Assembly (NCBI GenBank): GCA_041674345.1 | Contig: JBAYVY010000203.1 | Coordinates: forward strand, 1 to 6,784 | Reading direction: 5' to 3' | DNA: 6,784 bases | Source: JBAYVY01 sp041674345 | GTDB taxonomy: Bacteria > Planctomycetota > Phycisphaerae > Phycisphaerales > Zrk34 | Position numbers and translations under genes: made by a program | Shown here: one piece after another, positions 5,429 through 6,784 of the stretch | Layout of the letters: every line of letters starts with the position of its first letter | Position numbering within the stretch: the first letter of the stretch is position 1 | Notes under the pieces: model-generated | The model's database searches: none | What the model was told of the DNA's origin: nothing | The model's input: the letters and a program-made list of their open reading frames with translations, nothing else

Positions 5429-5483
5429 CGCAAGCGGCGGGAAAGATTCACGCTTGCGGCTTCGCGAAGCCGCAAGCGGCGGG
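5429..5483. repeat. perfect 28-bp palindrome with an extra copy of its arm (REP-like)
   Basis: Positions 5451-5464 (CGCTTGCGGCTTCG) and 5465-5478 are exact reverse complements with no spacer. The terminal octamer CGCAAGCG also occurs at 5429-5436. The 12-mer GCAAGCGGCGGG is present twice (5430-5441 and 5472-5483). The central arm CGCTTGCG can therefore pair with either neighbour, giving two exclusive hairpins. No T-run follows on either strand, so it is not an intrinsic terminator. It lies between divergent genes. Confidence 0.8.
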
Positions 5484-5507
5484 CGGTCTGCCGATGGGAA
5501 TGGGGGG

Positions 5508-5516
5508 TGTTATGAT
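5508..5516 (+). promoter_or_regulatory. extended -10 promoter of the HAD gene
   Basis: TGT-TATGAT matches an extended -10 element (TGn plus five of six of TATAAT). The -35 region is poor. The expected start of transcription, about seven bases on, is at or beside the start codon ATG 5524, so the mRNA would be leaderless. Confidence 0.5.
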
Positions 5517-5523
5517 GTGCGGC

Positions 5524-6402
5524 ATGATGAAGTATCGGATGATCGCGCTGGATATTGACGGGACGTTGTACGATTCGACGGGCAAGCCCCCGGAAGCGAA
5601 CCTCGCGGCGATCAGACGCGCTCGCGGGCAAGGGGTGATGGTGGTGTTATGCACGGGGCGGGGATTGAAGGAATCTCGCAGCGCGGTGGAGGCGATGGGT
5701 TACCAGGGGCCGATGGTGTTGGCCAATGGGGCGTTGGTGAGCGATCCGACGACGGGCAGGACGTTGCATCGTGCGGTGATGGAGCCGCACCTGGCGATGC
5801 CGGTGATCGAGTATTTGATGAAGGGGGATGACGCGGTGCTGGTGTTGCTGGACCCGGAGCAGGTGAGCGACGATTACCTGGTGATTCGCCCGGAGCGATT
5901 GACGGCGAACACGCGATGGTGGTTTGAACACGTGGGCGCGGCGTGGCGGGGGGTGAGCGAGGTGGTGGAGGCGGATTTGCATCATGCGTTGCGGGTGGGG
6001 ATTGTGGGGCCGGGATCGCATATGCCGGGGGTGATGAAGGGTGTGACCGAACGGTTCGGCGCGTCGGTGTTCGTGCAGCATTTCGTGGCGGTGGCGGAGA
6101 GCGAAGCGGCGACTGCCGGGGGCGGGGGGGAAGCGGTGCATGTGCTGGAGGTGTTCACCGAGGGGGTGAACAAGTGGTCGGGGCTGAGGTGGCTGGCGGA
6201 GGAACACGGAATCGCGGCGTCCGAGATCGCGGCGATCGGGGATCATGTCAACGATGTGGAAATGGTGGGGGGGGCCGGTTGCGGAATCGCAATGGACAAC
6301 GCGGTGGCGCAAGTGAAAGCGGTGGCCCGTCGCGTGACGCTGGACAACAACGCGGCGGGCGTGGCGACGGCGATCGACCGGCTGCTGGCGGGGATTTGGT
6401 AA
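5524..6402 (+). CDS. Cof-type HAD-superfamily phosphatase
   Basis: From ATG 5524 the product is 292 residues, the usual size of Cof-type HAD hydrolases with a C2-type cap. All four catalytic motifs are present: I, DIDGTLYDS (nucleophile D10, acid/base D12); II, LCTGRG (T44); III, GVNKWSGL (K217); IV, IGDHVNDVEM (D240, N243, D244). The cap lies between motifs II and III, about 75-210. Such enzymes are cytoplasmic, magnesium-dependent and hydrolyse sugar phosphates or similar small phosphates; the substrate cannot be read from the sequence. The frame is open back to ATG 5386, but that extension translates the palindromic repeats and is rejected. ATG 5527 is equally possible. The gene favours G over C at third codon positions (GCG, GTG, GGG, TTG), unlike rpmB or hpnH. 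An 8-G run (6267-6274) lies in frame just after motif IV. Confidence 0.92.
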   Translation: MMKYRMIALDIDGTLYDSTGKPPEANLAAIRRARGQGVMVVLCTGRGLKESRSAVEAMGYQGPMVLANGALVSDPTTGRTLHRAVMEPHLAMPVIEYLMKGDDAVLVLLDPEQVSDDYLVIRPERLTANTRWWFEHVGAAWRGVSEVVEADLHHALRVGIVGPGSHMPGVMKGVTERFGASVFVQHFVAVAESEAATAGGGGEAVHVLEVFTEGVNKWSGLRWLAEEHGIAASEIAAIGDHVNDVEMVGGAGCGIAMDNAVAQVKAVARRVTLDNNAAGVATAIDRLLAGIW

Positions 6403-6439
6403 CGCGACGGGGCGGTGATGCCCGGCGCGATCGCGGCTT

Positions 6440-6448
6440 TGTTATGCT
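6440..6448 (+). promoter_or_regulatory. extended -10 promoter-like element before the glycosyltransferase gene
   Basis: TGT-TATGCT lies 12 bases before ATG 6461, so a transcript would start only about six bases before the codon. It closely resembles the element before the HAD gene. A 10-bp palindrome, CGCGATCGCG (6426-6435), lies just upstream in the spacer region. Read-through from the HAD gene, 58 bp away, is also possible. Confidence 0.45.
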
Positions 6449-6460
6449 GTTGCAAGGCAT

Positions 6461-6784
6461 ATGAAAGTTCTTCACCTCATCACGCGACTGATACTCGGCG
6501 GGGCGCAGGAAAACACGGTGCTTTCCTGCGAAGGTCAGCGGCAGGCCGGGCACGATGTGACGCTGGCGTTCGGGCCGATTTATGGGCCTGAAGGATCGTT
6601 GCGTGATCGGGCCGAGCGGTCGGGCTGCAAACTCGTCGAACTGCCGGCGATGAAACGCGCGATCCTTCCGGGCACCGACTGGCGCTGCTATCGGCAATGT
6701 CTGCGGCTGATCCGCGAGATCAAGCCCGACGTGGTGCATACGCATTCGTCGAAGGCGGGCATCATCGGGCGCATGGCGGCGTGG
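6461..6784 (+). CDS. GT4-family glycosyltransferase, N-terminal part, cut by window end
   Basis: The frame runs 108 codons from ATG 6461 to the end of the window without a stop. The start, MKVLHLITRLILGGAQENT, is the first strand and glycine-rich loop of a GT-B fold glycosyltransferase. It is followed by RQAGHDVTLAFGP, a KLVELPAMKR strand and the family segment KPDVVHTHSSKAGIIGRMAAW at the right edge. These proteins transfer a sugar from a nucleotide-sugar donor, usually at the cytoplasmic face of the membrane, in polysaccharide or glycolipid synthesis. The catalytic C-terminal half (donor binding, EX7E) is outside the window, so substrate and activity cannot be judged. AAGG is only three bases before the ATG, too near for normal ribosome binding, which suggests a very short leader. 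It follows the HAD gene by 58 bp. Confidence 0.88.
   Translation, partial: MKVLHLITRLILGGAQENTVLSCEGQRQAGHDVTLAFGPIYGPEGSLRDRAERSGCKLVELPAMKRAILPGTDWRCYRQCLRLIREIKPDVVHTHSSKAGIIGRMAAW

Noticed and set aside
5410..5483. CRISPR-like repeats
   Set aside because: Repeat units are short, irregularly spaced and self-complementary, with no spacer array and no cas genes.
5386..5523. N-terminal extension of the HAD protein from ATG 5386
   Set aside because: It would translate the palindrome and tandem repeats, adds 46 residues before the conserved first strand, and overlaps the promoter elements.
5647..6312. His/Arg-rich minus-strand frame of 221 codons opposite the HAD gene
   Set aside because: It has a low-complexity composition produced by the G-rich sense strand, with no start context.

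Overview
The window is GC-rich bacterial DNA (roughly 60-65% GC by eye) with compact genes on both strands. An HpnH-type hopanoid enzyme, a single-cysteine bL28 and a mix of exported repeat proteins with hypothetical proteins suggest a planctomycete, perhaps of the Phycisphaerae type. This placement is an inference from gene character and is not proven. I see no mobile element, CRISPR array, tRNA or rRNA.

Left part (1-700): the 3' end of an unrecognised gene, then rpmB (ribosomal protein bL28) with a clear sigma70-type promoter and a strong intrinsic terminator. A second hairpin terminator faces the other way and closes the next gene.

Middle left (700-2630): a small exported protein of unknown function with an internally duplicated beta-type repeat (minus strand). 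Next comes a single-HKD phospholipase D-like protein with a cysteine-rich tail (plus strand). It converges, five bases apart, on a vapBC toxin-antitoxin operon (minus strand). The operon has a GTGA start/stop overlap and a promoter-operator with an 8-bp inverted repeat.

Middle right (2630-5310): hpnH (radical SAM adenosylhopane synthase, minus strand), preceded on the same strand by a secreted protein that joins four exact 24-residue MORN-type repeats to a CAP/SCP-like domain. The two are 103 bp apart. hpnH has its own possible promoter and an untranslated-leader hairpin.

Right part (5310-6784): a divergent intergenic region rich in repeats, including a perfect 28-bp palindrome flanked by further copies of its arm. 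It is followed by a Cof-type HAD phosphatase and the start of a GT4-family glycosyltransferase that runs off the window. Both of these genes have extended -10 promoter-like elements so close to the start codon that their mRNAs would be leaderless or nearly so.

The genes look like separate small transcription units (housekeeping, membrane lipid, envelope, toxin-antitoxin), not one pathway. I found no clear new multi-gene system. The most unusual items are the MORN-CAP fusion, the palindrome cluster, the duplicated-repeat exported protein and the PLD-like protein with a Cys/His tail.
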